64,000 bases of DNA, taken from Escherichia coli DSM 30083 = JCM 1649 = ATCC 11775. Its GTDB lineage: Bacteria; Pseudomonadota; Gammaproteobacteria; Enterobacterales; Enterobacteriaceae. Both the position numbers and the translations under genes were made by a program. Below the pieces are notes generated by a model, which worked only from the letters and a program-made list of their open reading frames with translations, ran no database searches and was not told the origin of the DNA. Location: assembly GCF_003697165.2 (NCBI RefSeq), contig NZ_CP033092.2, positions 248,001 to 312,000 of the forward strand, written 5' to 3'. Position 1 is the stretch's first letter; each line of letters starts with the position of its first letter. This document shows positions 8,660 to 19,063 of this stretch, piece after piece.

Positions 8660-10010
8660 AAACCGTGCTCCGCGTCATTCGGAAAATACCATACAGTACC
8701 AGGGCGATAACCGGCACCAGACCAATGGCGATGAGATTGCCGTTGAAGATTTCCAGCAGCCAGAAGCGGAACGGGTTACCGCCATCAAGGAAACTGGAGA
8801 CCTGGCCGCTGGAGCCTTCGGCAAATTTGAAATTAACGTCTTTCGCCATTCCGGTAATAAACGGCGCGATTTTAGTCGCAATCCACAGATCGGCAATAAT
8901 CACCGGAATCGCCGCCAGAACGGTGCGGAAAATGTTGCCACGGCTGGCTAAAGCAATCATCGACGCCATTACCGCCAGGTTGGCAAGGTCCCCAAGCGGC
9001 AGGACTTCATTACCCGGAAGGACAAACGCGATAAAGACCGAGATTGGCGTCAGCAGCAGGGCGGTGGAGATAATCGCCGGGTTACCTACGGCAACGGCGA
9101 TATCCAGGCCGATATAGAGATCGTCACGGTCAGGGTATTTGGCATTGAGATACTTTTTAATGGCTTCAGACAGCGGTAATAAACCTTCCATCAGAATGCG
9201 AACCATGCGTGGCAGGATGAACATCACACCGCCAATGCTGATGCCAAGCAGCAAGACTTTTTTGAAATCGTATCCGGCAATTACGCCGAGCAGAATGCCC
9301 AGAATAGTACCAACCATCATCGGTTCGCCGAATATGCCAAACTTTTTCTGTACGGTTTCCGGATCGATATGAATACGATTGAGGCCGGGGATATGGTCGA
9401 TGATTTTGTCGACCAACAGACCGACCGGAAAGAACACCACCGAAGAGAGCGTCGGCAAAGAGATCCCTTCCAGGCCAAAGTATTTTTGTACCAGTGGCGC
9501 AGACCAGTCGGCGAGTTTAAGTACTACCACCGCAGCAATCGCCGCTGCCAGCAAACCAAAGAACAGGCTGCCGGTGCTGTAATAAACCAGCGTACCGGCA
9601 AGGGCAAAATGCCAGTAGTTCCACATATCTACGTCAACGGTGCGGGTTTTATTTAACGCCAGCATCGCCACGTTAATCAGAATAGTCAGGGGAATAACAA
9701 ACGGGGCAATTGGCGAACCCCATGTAATAGCGGAAAGCGGCGGCCAGCCTAAATCCACCACCGGTAAATTAATTCCGGTGCGTTCAACCATCGCCTGGGC
9801 CGCTGGCCCGACATTGCTGGTAAGAATATCGAAAATGGCATAAATACCGACAAAACCAATGCCGACCGTTAATGACGAACGTAAGGCTTTAGCGGGTTTT
9901 ACTTTAAAAAAGAGAGCAAGAATAAATAACACCAACGGCAACATTACCGTGGGACCAAATCCCAATATATATTGCACAATATTATAGAGGGTATGCGCGA
10001 TATCGTTCAT
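8652..10010 (-). CDS. PTS IIC permease, galactitol (GatC) family
   Basis: A 452-residue polytopic membrane protein of the galactitol IIC family, with about ten hydrophobic segments and the conserved loop containing FGEPMMVG. The start at 10010 is chosen because the sequence MNDIAHTLYN follows an AGAGG ribosome binding site; the longer reading from 10040 adds ten charged residues with no such signal. It would carry the sugar or polyol across the inner membrane while IIB phosphorylates it. It lies between the IIB and kinase genes of the operon. Confidence 0.9.
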   Translation of the reverse strand: MNDIAHTLYNIVQYILGFGPTVMLPLVLFILALFFKVKPAKALRSSLTVGIGFVGIYAIFDILTSNVGPAAQAMVERTGINLPVVDLGWPPLSAITWGSPIAPFVIPLTILINVAMLALNKTRTVDVDMWNYWHFALAGTLVYYSTGSLFFGLLAAAIAAVVVLKLADWSAPLVQKYFGLEGISLPTLSSVVFFPVGLLVDKIIDHIPGLNRIHIDPETVQKKFGIFGEPMMVGTILGILLGVIAGYDFKKVLLLGISIGGVMFILPRMVRILMEGLLPLSEAIKKYLNAKYPDRDDLYIGLDIAVAVGNPAIISTALLLTPISVFIAFVLPGNEVLPLGDLANLAVMASMIALASRGNIFRTVLAAIPVIIADLWIATKIAPFITGMAKDVNFKFAEGSSGQVSSFLDGGNPFRFWLLEIFNGNLIAIGLVPVIALVLYGIFRMTRSTVYA

Positions 10011-10025
10011 AATAAACCTCTTTTT

Positions 10026-10056
10026 CAGGCGAGAGCGCACCTCGCGTTAGCGCCTG
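10026..10056 (-). other. stem-loop between PTS IIB and IIC genes
   Basis: An inverted repeat with outer arms CAGGCG (10026-10031) and CGCCTG (10051-10056) and an inner pair GCGAG/CTCGC fills the 77-base gap between the IIB stop and the IIC start. No T-run follows in the direction of transcription, so it looks more like an RNA processing or stability hairpin than a terminator. Confidence 0.5.
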
Positions 10057-10086
10057 ATGGAGTGGGTTGAAATTAATTATTATTAA

Positions 10087-10368
10087 TTACTTTTTAAGGA
10101 TCGAAACAATTTGCGCCAGTACTTTCTCTTCGCCAATACCGGTAATAATCGGCAAGCCGTTAACCACCGGGACGTCGAGTTCATAAGGCACTTTAGTCGT
10201 TGAGACTACCAGTGCTACGCCGTCAGTATTTCCAGGTAAAGAGGCAACGTTGGTTTGGGAATAATTGACGTTAAGACCGTGCTCTTTACAATATTCCATG
10301 ACTTTTTCTGTTACTGCCGTGGATGTGGCAATACCCGTGGCGCAGACAAATAAAATGGTTTGACTCAT
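10087..10368 (-). CDS. PTS IIB component, galactitol type
   Basis: A 93-residue cytoplasmic protein. Cys9 in the N-terminal loop LFVCATGIATST is the phosphocysteine of GatB/lactose-type IIB proteins. It takes phosphate from the IIA histidine and gives it to the sugar during transport through IIC. Its start overlaps the IIA stop by four bases. Length is normal for the family. Confidence 0.9.
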   Translation of the reverse strand: MSQTILFVCATGIATSTAVTEKVMEYCKEHGLNVNYSQTNVASLPGNTDGVALVVSTTKVPYELDVPVVNGLPIITGIGEEKVLAQIVSILKK

Positions 10369-10838
10369 ATTTCACCTCGTTCTTTCATTTTGTTTAAGAT
10401 TGCTGTGTGTATTTCTGTTGTTTCCATCGTAAGCAGGGCGCGCATAAAGGGCGTATCCTGAATCATCTCCATAATCCAGCCCAGGGCATTTAATTGTTTA
10501 TTACTTTCGCCTAAGGCGAGCAAAAAAATCACCCTGACAGGTACGGGATCAGAGTCGCCGCCCATATCGGCAAACACTACCGGTTCCGGCAGGATACCGA
10601 CGGCAATTGCATTGTGCCTGACATGTTTATGGTCCGTGTGCGGAATGGCGACACACGGTGGTTCGGTAGGCAGTCCCGTTGGGTACGTCGCCTCACGTTC
10701 CAGTACATGATCGGCAAAATCAGGGACCACCAGTTCGGCGGTAACCAACGGTTGCGCTAACTGATGGATGATCTGTTCAACGCTTAACCCTGCCGGAAGT
10801 CGTTGAATAAAATTTTCCTGAAACTGTATGCCTTGCAT
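10365..10838 (-). CDS. PTS IIA component, fructose/mannitol (GatA) type
   Basis: A 157-residue protein of the PTS EIIA type 2 family. The phosphorylated histidine is His67 in CVAIPHTDHKHV. It accepts phosphate from HPr, probably the copy encoded in this operon, and passes it to IIB. It is the first structural gene after the regulator, 24 bases behind its stop codon, and overlaps the IIB gene. Confidence 0.9.
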   Translation of the reverse strand: MQGIQFQENFIQRLPAGLSVEQIIHQLAQPLVTAELVVPDFADHVLEREATYPTGLPTEPPCVAIPHTDHKHVRHNAIAVGILPEPVVFADMGGDSDPVPVRVIFLLALGESNKQLNALGWIMEMIQDTPFMRALLTMETTEIHTAILNKMKERGEI

Positions 10839-10862
10839 TTTATTCCTCTTAAAAAAGTGTAC

Positions 10863-11609
10863 TTAACTCACTTCCCGCCGTTGCAGCACGGTGCCAAGAT
10901 AGTATTTATTTCCTTTTAACCAGACGTTGCCAAACTCAACGGGTAATCCTCGGGAGAAAAAGACTAACTGCTCCAGATGCAAAACGGGTGCATCTTCACT
11001 GATATCTAAAAAATGACCGCGTTCATTACCAATTAATCGCGCGGCATAGCGACTTTCCGAGTAACGAATTTTTCTTTGCGACAAACTTTCTATTGTTGGA
11101 AATAAATTGTGTTGATTAAAATCGATTTCCACGATGCCGGGGCATAGCTCAATATTGATACGGTTCTCTATCAGCATCGCTTTTTCATCACCAATTGAAC
11201 GTAAACGCTCAAGGTAAAGAATATCCTGACCGGGCGTTATTCTTAATTTCTCTGCCACATAACGATTAGCCGGTTCAATCCGTGACGTAATAACTTCAGT
11301 GGTAAAATGTATTTTCTGGCTTTCCAGCGATTCCGCGAATGACAATAATCCTTCACCTAACGGATATGCCACGTTCTCTTTTTTGACAAATGTTCCCTTC
11401 CCCTGGACCTGTATCAACACGCCTTCTTTTACCAGTTGGGCGACCGCTTTTTTAACGGTTCCCCGGCTCACTTCCAGCATATCCATAATCTGGTATTCCG
11501 AAGGAATGCGATCGTCTTCCACCAGATCCCCGGTATAAATACTTTCTCTTATCCACTCCACCGCTTGTTGATAGAGCGGTATTTGTGACGACTTACTCAA
11601 TGATTTCAT
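10863..11609 (-). CDS. GntR-family (HutC/UTRA subfamily) transcriptional regulator
   Basis: From the ATG at 11609 the protein has 248 residues: a winged helix-turn-helix at about residues 10-75 (recognition segment MLEVSRGTVKKAVAQLVKEG) and a UTRA ligand-binding domain at about 90-240. An AGGTG ribosome binding site fits this ATG better than the GTG three codons upstream. It heads the PTS-kinase-aldolase operon in the same direction, with palindromic candidate operators just upstream, so it probably represses its own operon until a sugar phosphate binds. UTRA regulators commonly sense phosphorylated sugars. Confidence 0.88.
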   Translation of the reverse strand: MKSLSKSSQIPLYQQAVEWIRESIYTGDLVEDDRIPSEYQIMDMLEVSRGTVKKAVAQLVKEGVLIQVQGKGTFVKKENVAYPLGEGLLSFAESLESQKIHFTTEVITSRIEPANRYVAEKLRITPGQDILYLERLRSIGDEKAMLIENRINIELCPGIVEIDFNQHNLFPTIESLSQRKIRYSESRYAARLIGNERGHFLDISEDAPVLHLEQLVFFSRGLPVEFGNVWLKGNKYYLGTVLQRREVS

Positions 11610-11630
11610 GGCGCGCACCTGAACATTTAC

Positions 11631-11672
11631 AGTTGTCTATGGACAATCATGGACAACTTCAAGCGTATAGTA
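11631..11672 (-). promoter_or_regulatory. candidate operator and promoter of the GntR-PTS operon
   Basis: An outer palindrome AGTTGT (11631-11636) ... ACAACT (11653-11658) encloses a second palindrome TTGTC-N4-GACAA (11633-11646), giving three TTGTC-type half sites in 28 bases. A possible -10 box TACTAT lies at 11667-11672 on the minus strand, so the operator would cover the start of transcription. This is the expected layout for autorepression by the adjacent regulator. No good -35 box was seen. Binding is inferred. Confidence 0.5.
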
Positions 11673-11700
11673 GGTGAACAGGCGAAAAAGAGGATCGAAG

Positions 11701-11746
11701 CGTCTCACATTTTAGGGGACCAAATCGTGATCAACAAAATGTGACG
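11701..11746. repeat. inverted repeat at the accessory-operon/nikR junction
   Basis: Arms CGTCTCACATTTT (11701-11713) and AAAATGTGACG (11736-11746) face each other across a 22-base loop. It lies between the divergent GntR-operon promoter and the 3' end of nikR, at the point where K-12 begins its rhsB element. No T-run follows. It may be an operator, a terminator relic or an insertion scar. Confidence 0.45.
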
Positions 11747-11807
11747 TGAGTCGATATTTGGCAGAAGTCTACTGCGCCGTCAGGAAATAACGGCGCGTTG
11801 GGAGGTG

Positions 11808-12209
11808 TTAATCTTCCTTCGGCAGGCACTGCAAATGCCCGTGCCGCACGCCGCGCTGGGCGATGACGTCATCGGCAAAATGCTGCACGTCGCCCATGTC
11901 ACCTTTCAACACGGCGATTTCCAGACAGTCGTCGTGATTAATGTGCACATGCAGAGTAGCAACCGAGAGATCGTGGTGATGATGCTGGGTGGAGACAATA
12001 CGGCTGGCTAAGTCACGTTTTTCGTGTTCATACACATACGACAGCACCGCGAAACCTTGTGTGCCGTGTTGTTGAGTGGCTTCCTGCGCCAGGGCGCTAC
12101 GCAGAATATCGCGGATCGCCTCGGAACGGTTGTTATAACCACGACGCTGGCTCAGGCTGTCCAGCGTCTCCAGTAAATCGTCATCAAGCGTGATGGTGAC
12201 TCGTTGCAT
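11808..12209 (-). CDS. nikR: NikR nickel-responsive repressor
   Basis: 133 residues, the usual length. The N-terminal ribbon-helix-helix (residues 1-45) binds DNA and the C-terminal ACT-like domain forms the tetramer and the high-affinity nickel site. The nickel ligands are all present: His76, His87, His89 and Cys95. When nickel is abundant NikR represses nikABCDE by binding the palindrome upstream of nikA (seen here at 17168-17195). The gene lies 5 bases behind nikE and is probably cotranscribed as well as expressed from its own promoter. Confidence 0.97.
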
Positions 12210-12214
12210 TTGCG

Positions 12215-14611
<2,397 letters not shown>

Positions 14612-14615
<4 letters not shown>

Positions 14616-15556
14616 GCGTGCGCTCCTTCATGACGACGAATACGCGGGTCCAGCGCGGCGTTGAGCAAATCGACAATCAAATTACAGACCACAAAAACCA
14701 CCACCATCATCAGCGTAAAGCATTGGATCACCGGATAGTCACGGTTAAAAATCGCCGACACCGCATAGCGCCCGACGCCCGGCCAGGCAAAGATGTTTTC
14801 GATAATCATCGTCCCGCCAATCAGTTCGCCAATGTGCATCCCCACGGCAGTGATCATCGGCAGCGAGGCATTGCGCAGAATATGGCGGCGTTCGGTCTGT
14901 TTGTCGCTCAGACCACGCAGTCGTGCCCAGGTGACGTGACGCTGACCGGCGACGCCCAGCATACTGGCGCGCAGCAAACGCGCGTTAATCGCCAGCGACA
15001 TAAAGGCGATGGATACCGCAGGCAAAATGATGTGCTGCCAGCCGCCGTAACCCATCGCGGGTAGCCATTGCAGATACACCGAAAACGCCATCACCAGTAA
15101 AAACGCCAGCCAGAAGTTAGGCATCGACACGCCGAGAAACGCGATGAAACGGACGGCGAAATCCGGCAGACGATCGCGATGGCGCGCCGCCCAGATACCG
15201 AGCGGCACGGAGGTGAGCAGAATTAATACCAGCGCCGCACCTGCAAGTTCCAGCGTGGCGGGCAGGAAATTCAGCATATCGTCCAGCACCGGGCGTTGGC
15301 TGGCGAATGAGATACCAAAGTCAAGATGCAGCGCCTTCCACAACCAGGTGCCGTACTGGACATACAGCGGCTGATCCAGCCCCAGCATGGTGCGGGTAGA
15401 GGCCAGCATCTCCGGCGTCGGCGGCAGGTTAGATAAACGCAAATAATCAAGCGCCGGGTCGCCGGTGCCGAGGCGCAGCATCAAAAAAATGATCACCGAG
15501 GCGGCGAGCACCATCGGGATCAGCAGCAGAAAGCGGCGTAATACATAACGCAACAT
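14612..15556 (-). CDS. nikB: nickel ABC transporter permease NikB
   Basis: A 314-residue permease of the DppB/OppB family: one N-terminal helix (about 9-30), a periplasmic segment and five further helices. It pairs with NikC. The start overlaps the nikA stop by one base (TAATG). Normal length and no visible defect. Confidence 0.96.
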
Positions 15557-17130
15557 TAAGGTTTCACCGGTTTAATCTGTTCGAACGGGATTTCGGTGGC
15601 GATCGGTGCGTAGGGGATGTTACCCAGTTCCGGTTTTGAAACCACCATCATTGAGATGTAACTGATAGGCAGATAAACCGCCTCGTCATGCAGACGGGTC
15701 AGAATGTCGCGATACAGCGCCTGACGTTGCGTTTCGTCATGGGTCGCCAGCACTTCGCCGATCTCTTTATCAATCAGCGGCTTGTCGGCTAAACCTTGCT
15801 GTGCCTGGAAGTCAGCGTGCGACGGTACGCGCATTGAACTCAGGAAGGCGTGTGGATCGTATGGCGCGCCCCAGGTGCGGTGGAAAATCATGCCAAAACG
15901 ACCGTCGCGCTGACGAGCATAGATACTGCTCTCTTCTTCGCCAATCAGCGAGACATCTGCGCCAATCTGGCGCATATCAGCCTGAATGATTTCCGCCATC
16001 GATTTGCTTAACGCATCGGTGCCGATGAACGACAGTTCAATGCGCAGCGGCTGACCATTTTTCTCGCGGATGTCTTTGCCTGCAGGCAGCGTCCAACCGG
16101 CTTTTTCCAGCAACGCTTTCGCTTTCTGCGGATCGTACTGGCGCGGTTTCAGGCCGAGGTTGGCGTAGGGCACAGAAGGGGCAAACAGGGTGTCGGCGAC
16201 CTGCTGGGTACCATACAACGCGTTATCAATCAGCGATTTTTTGTTCACCGCGTAATTAAGAGCTTCACGTACTGCCAGCTCGTTGGTGGGGGCTTTGGCG
16301 GTATTGAGCGCCAGCATCACGGTTTCGATCGGCTGTGACAGTTGAGTGTGGTAAGCCGGGTTCTGGCTAAAGCGGGCGAAGGTATCGAGCGGTAATAACC
16401 CTTCGTTTCCGTACAGCAGGTCGATATCGCCAGTTTCAAACGCCACCGCGCGGGTAGTCGGGTCCGGGATCACGTTAAAGGTGATCTTTTTAATCGCTGG
16501 CTTTTCGCCCCAGTAGTTTTCGTTACGGACGAAGACATCGTACTGATTCAGTTTCGATTCCTGTAAAACCCACGGCCCGGTGCCAATCGGCGCTTTAATT
16601 CCGTTCATGGTTTCGTGGTTTTTAAACTGCGAGGGTGCGATAAAACGGAAAGGACGGGGCAGGGCCAGTTCTTGCAGGAAAGGATAGTAGGCGCTTTTCA
16701 GGGTGATTTGCAGCTCGTTTTTGCTGAGTGCTTTGACATCAACAATCTGGTTTGCCAGCTCCAGCCAGGCGTGACGTTGACGGTTATCGAGCACTGCACG
16801 GAAGTTTTCTGCCGCCGCCTCTGCATCAAACGGTTCGCCGTTGGAGAATTTCACGTCATCACGCAGGGTGAAGGTCCAGGTTTTACCATCTTCTGAATGA
16901 GTCCAGCTTTTTGCCAGCCACGGGATCACCGAACCGTCTGCCTGATATTTCACCAGCGGTTCATAAACCATGCTCTGGGCGAACATTTGGTTAGGCGTGT
17001 AAAGGTGCGGGTTTAGTGGCCCGACATTCACCGGCCAGGCGGTGGTGATTTCATCTGGTGCAGCGGCATGGACGATAAAAGACGCACAAGCCAGCAGCGC
17101 AAATAGAGTGCGGCGGAGTGTAGAGAACAT
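15556..17130 (-). CDS. nikA: nickel-binding periplasmic protein NikA
   Basis: A 524-residue solute-binding protein of the oligopeptide-binding family (SBP_bac_5). A typical signal peptide ends at HAAA (about residue 22-24). NikA binds a nickel complex in the periplasm, with help of a histidine (family His416), and delivers it to NikBCDE. It is the first gene of the operon; upstream lie the NikR operator and an FNR-like site, in line with anaerobic, nickel-repressed expression. Confidence 0.97.
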   Translation of the reverse strand: MFSTLRRTLFALLACASFIVHAAAPDEITTAWPVNVGPLNPHLYTPNQMFAQSMVYEPLVKYQADGSVIPWLAKSWTHSEDGKTWTFTLRDDVKFSNGEPFDAEAAAENFRAVLDNRQRHAWLELANQIVDVKALSKNELQITLKSAYYPFLQELALPRPFRFIAPSQFKNHETMNGIKAPIGTGPWVLQESKLNQYDVFVRNENYWGEKPAIKKITFNVIPDPTTRAVAFETGDIDLLYGNEGLLPLDTFARFSQNPAYHTQLSQPIETVMLALNTAKAPTNELAVREALNYAVNKKSLIDNALYGTQQVADTLFAPSVPYANLGLKPRQYDPQKAKALLEKAGWTLPAGKDIREKNGQPLRIELSFIGTDALSKSMAEIIQADMRQIGADVSLIGEEESSIYARQRDGRFGMIFHRTWGAPYDPHAFLSSMRVPSHADFQAQQGLADKPLIDKEIGEVLATHDETQRQALYRDILTRLHDEAVYLPISYISMMVVSKPELGNIPYAPIATEIPFEQIKPVKP

Positions 17131-17167
17131 GGTAACCCCAATGGATTAAAATAGATGGCGGAAATAA

Positions 17168-17216
17168 GTATGACGATTTTAAGTATTCGTCATACTGATT
17201 ACCTGTTCTGGATCAA
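17168..17216 (-). promoter_or_regulatory. NikR operator and FNR-like site of the nikABCDE promoter
   Basis: The half sites GTATGA (17168-17173) and TCATAC (17190-17195) are separated by exactly 16 bases, the known NikR recognition pattern. Further upstream, on the minus strand at 17203-17216, TTGATCCAGAACAG resembles an FNR box (TTGAT-N4-ATCAA) with a good left half and a degenerate right half. Together they explain anaerobic induction and nickel repression. Confidence 0.88.
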
Positions 17217-17240
17217 TAGATGGGCAGTCGGGTGGGCGGA

Positions 17241-17828
17241 TCAGTTAACTGAATCGATCCATTGCACACTGTCGGCGGTGAGCGTAAAGGGGGTAGGGGT
17301 GCAGATCGCCAGGCTTAAATTTTCTAGCTGACAATGGCTGACTGACAGCGAGGAGTTATAGGTGCTGTCTACGCTGACGATTTGCCAGGCGCTGCCGCCA
17401 CGCTGTTTAACGATGGCTTCTTTGCGCGTCCAGATGCGCCAGAACATTTCCAGTTGCTGATCAGGATGCACGGCGTCCATCTCGGCATGTTCCCCAAGGC
17501 TGAATACGGCGTTCGCCAGCCAGCGCCAGTTGGCGCGCGGGCGAATCACTTCGATATCGCAGCCGACTTCGCCTTCATCGCTCAACAGCAGGGCGATATC
17601 GTCACCGCTATGGCTTAAGTTGAACCATAGCGGCGTTTCCGGCGCGAATGCAGGTTTGCCTTGTTCGCCATAGATGATCTCCGGTAGCGGGGAAAGCGTG
17701 TGCGAAAGCAATGCACGCCCCGCCAGCCAGCGTTCACGTCGTGGACCTTGCGGTGCTTGCTCGCGTAAACCCGGTGGCAGAGGAGCTGCGCTTAAGGTCG
17801 AAACTTTCCCCAGAACTATCCGATACAT
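17241..17828 (-). CDS. acpT: AcpT 4'-phosphopantetheinyl transferase
   Basis: A 195-residue Sfp/AcpS-type phosphopantetheinyl transferase. The magnesium-binding motif GCDIEV (about residues 87-92) and the WxxKEA-type motif (WTRKEAIVK, about 132-140) are both present, as is the FNLSHSG motif. AcpT transfers the phosphopantetheine arm to a carrier protein; in E. coli its partners are thought to be carrier proteins outside normal fatty acid synthesis, such as those of the O-island 138-type cluster where present. Standalone gene between nikA and yhhT. Confidence 0.93.
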   Translation of the reverse strand: MYRIVLGKVSTLSAAPLPPGLREQAPQGPRRERWLAGRALLSHTLSPLPEIIYGEQGKPAFAPETPLWFNLSHSGDDIALLLSDEGEVGCDIEVIRPRANWRWLANAVFSLGEHAEMDAVHPDQQLEMFWRIWTRKEAIVKQRGGSAWQIVSVDSTYNSSLSVSHCQLENLSLAICTPTPFTLTADSVQWIDSVN

Positions 17829-17882
17829 ATCAGGGCCAACGTTTAATGGAAAATGAAAGTGCGTATCGTAACACTTGTCGCC

Positions 17883-18932
17883 TCATCCCGGTAACCGACT
17901 TTTCGGTCTGCCTGGCCCCAGTAGAATCGCCAGTTTGCTGCCGCCTTTGGTGGTTTCCATCCAGATTTTACACACGCTGGTTAATGGCACCGAAAGTAGC
18001 ATCCCTACCGGGCCGAGCAGCCATCCCCAAATTAACAATGAAAGAAATACCACCATGGTGGACATCCCCAGGCGATGGCCCATCATCCGTGGTTCTAAAA
18101 TATTGCCGATGACCATATGGACCACTAAAAACAATGCGCCGACCAGAATACATTCGTAAATACCATTAAACAGCAGCACCTGAATCATTGGCGGTACGGC
18201 GGAAATTACCGCACCGATATTGGGCACGTAGTTGAGCAAAAACGCCAGTACTGCCCACATCAGCGCAAACTGCACCCCCATCAGCTCCAGCCCCAGCCAG
18301 ACGATTATGCCTGTCCATAAACTGAGTAGCGTCTTTAACGCCAGATAATGCGAAACGCCTTTAAGTGCGCGGTGTAGTCCGGCGATGTGAATCTGTGGAT
18401 TATTCAACGCGAAACGCATTTTGTAAGGGACGTGGCGCACTTCAAACAGCATAAAAACTACGGTCATCACCAGCAAAAGCACGCTCGCCATTGCCCCGGA
18501 AAGCCCGGTCATTAGCGCCGTGGTGAAGGTAACCACTTTTTCCGAGTCCATCCGCTGTAGTATTCGCTCCGGCGACATATGCAAATTAAGAAAAGGCAAC
18601 ATCTCCTGCAATTTAAAAAGTTTGCGCGTCAGCTCCTTATTAAACCTCGGCAGCATAGAGATAAATTCGTTAAACGATGCCGCCAGTACGCCGACCAGCG
18701 CGGTGAGTGCGATCAGCATCACCACAACCACAATCGTAATGGCAACGGGGCGTTGTACCCCCCGACGAATAAACCAGGTGACGAGCGGGTTGAGAACGAT
18801 GGCAAAAAACAGCGCCAGTAATAGCTGCACAATGATATCTGCCGCTGCGTGAATGCCCGCGAGGATCACTACCAGCGAGGCCAACTTGAGCAGAATGTGC
18901 ATGCCCGTTTTATCGGGTTGAGGGGTTTCCAT
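17883..18932 (-). CDS. yhhT: AI-2E/PerM-family membrane transporter YhhT
   Basis: From the ATG at 18932, preceded by AAGGAAG, the product has 349 residues, the usual length. The longer frame from 19013 adds 27 polar residues without a ribosome binding site. About seven or eight membrane helices with the AI-2E/PerM family pattern, including a cytoplasmic or periplasmic segment in the middle (about 90-150). The family includes the autoinducer-2 exporter TqsA and putative permeases; the substrate of YhhT is not known. Divergent from yhhS across about 130 bases. Confidence 0.92.
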   Translation of the reverse strand: METPQPDKTGMHILLKLASLVVILAGIHAAADIIVQLLLALFFAIVLNPLVTWFIRRGVQRPVAITIVVVVMLIALTALVGVLAASFNEFISMLPRFNKELTRKLFKLQEMLPFLNLHMSPERILQRMDSEKVVTFTTALMTGLSGAMASVLLLVMTVVFMLFEVRHVPYKMRFALNNPQIHIAGLHRALKGVSHYLALKTLLSLWTGIIVWLGLELMGVQFALMWAVLAFLLNYVPNIGAVISAVPPMIQVLLFNGIYECILVGALFLVVHMVIGNILEPRMMGHRLGMSTMVVFLSLLIWGWLLGPVGMLLSVPLTSVCKIWMETTKGGSKLAILLGPGRPKSRLPG

Positions 18933-19063
18933 TGGGGCTTCCTTGTGACTTTTTGTATTAAGTGTAGCGGGAGTCACGCCAGCAATATTCTGATTCTTAC
19001 TGCTGTTTTTCACGTCAGCACATGGTAAAAATGAAACACTGTTGTAAAAATGTGGTGATCCTC

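Noticed and set aside
8391..8951. Long plus-strand frame (186 codons) opposite the kinase and IIC genes
   Set aside because: It crosses two well-supported minus-strand genes and has no start signal; a shadow frame.
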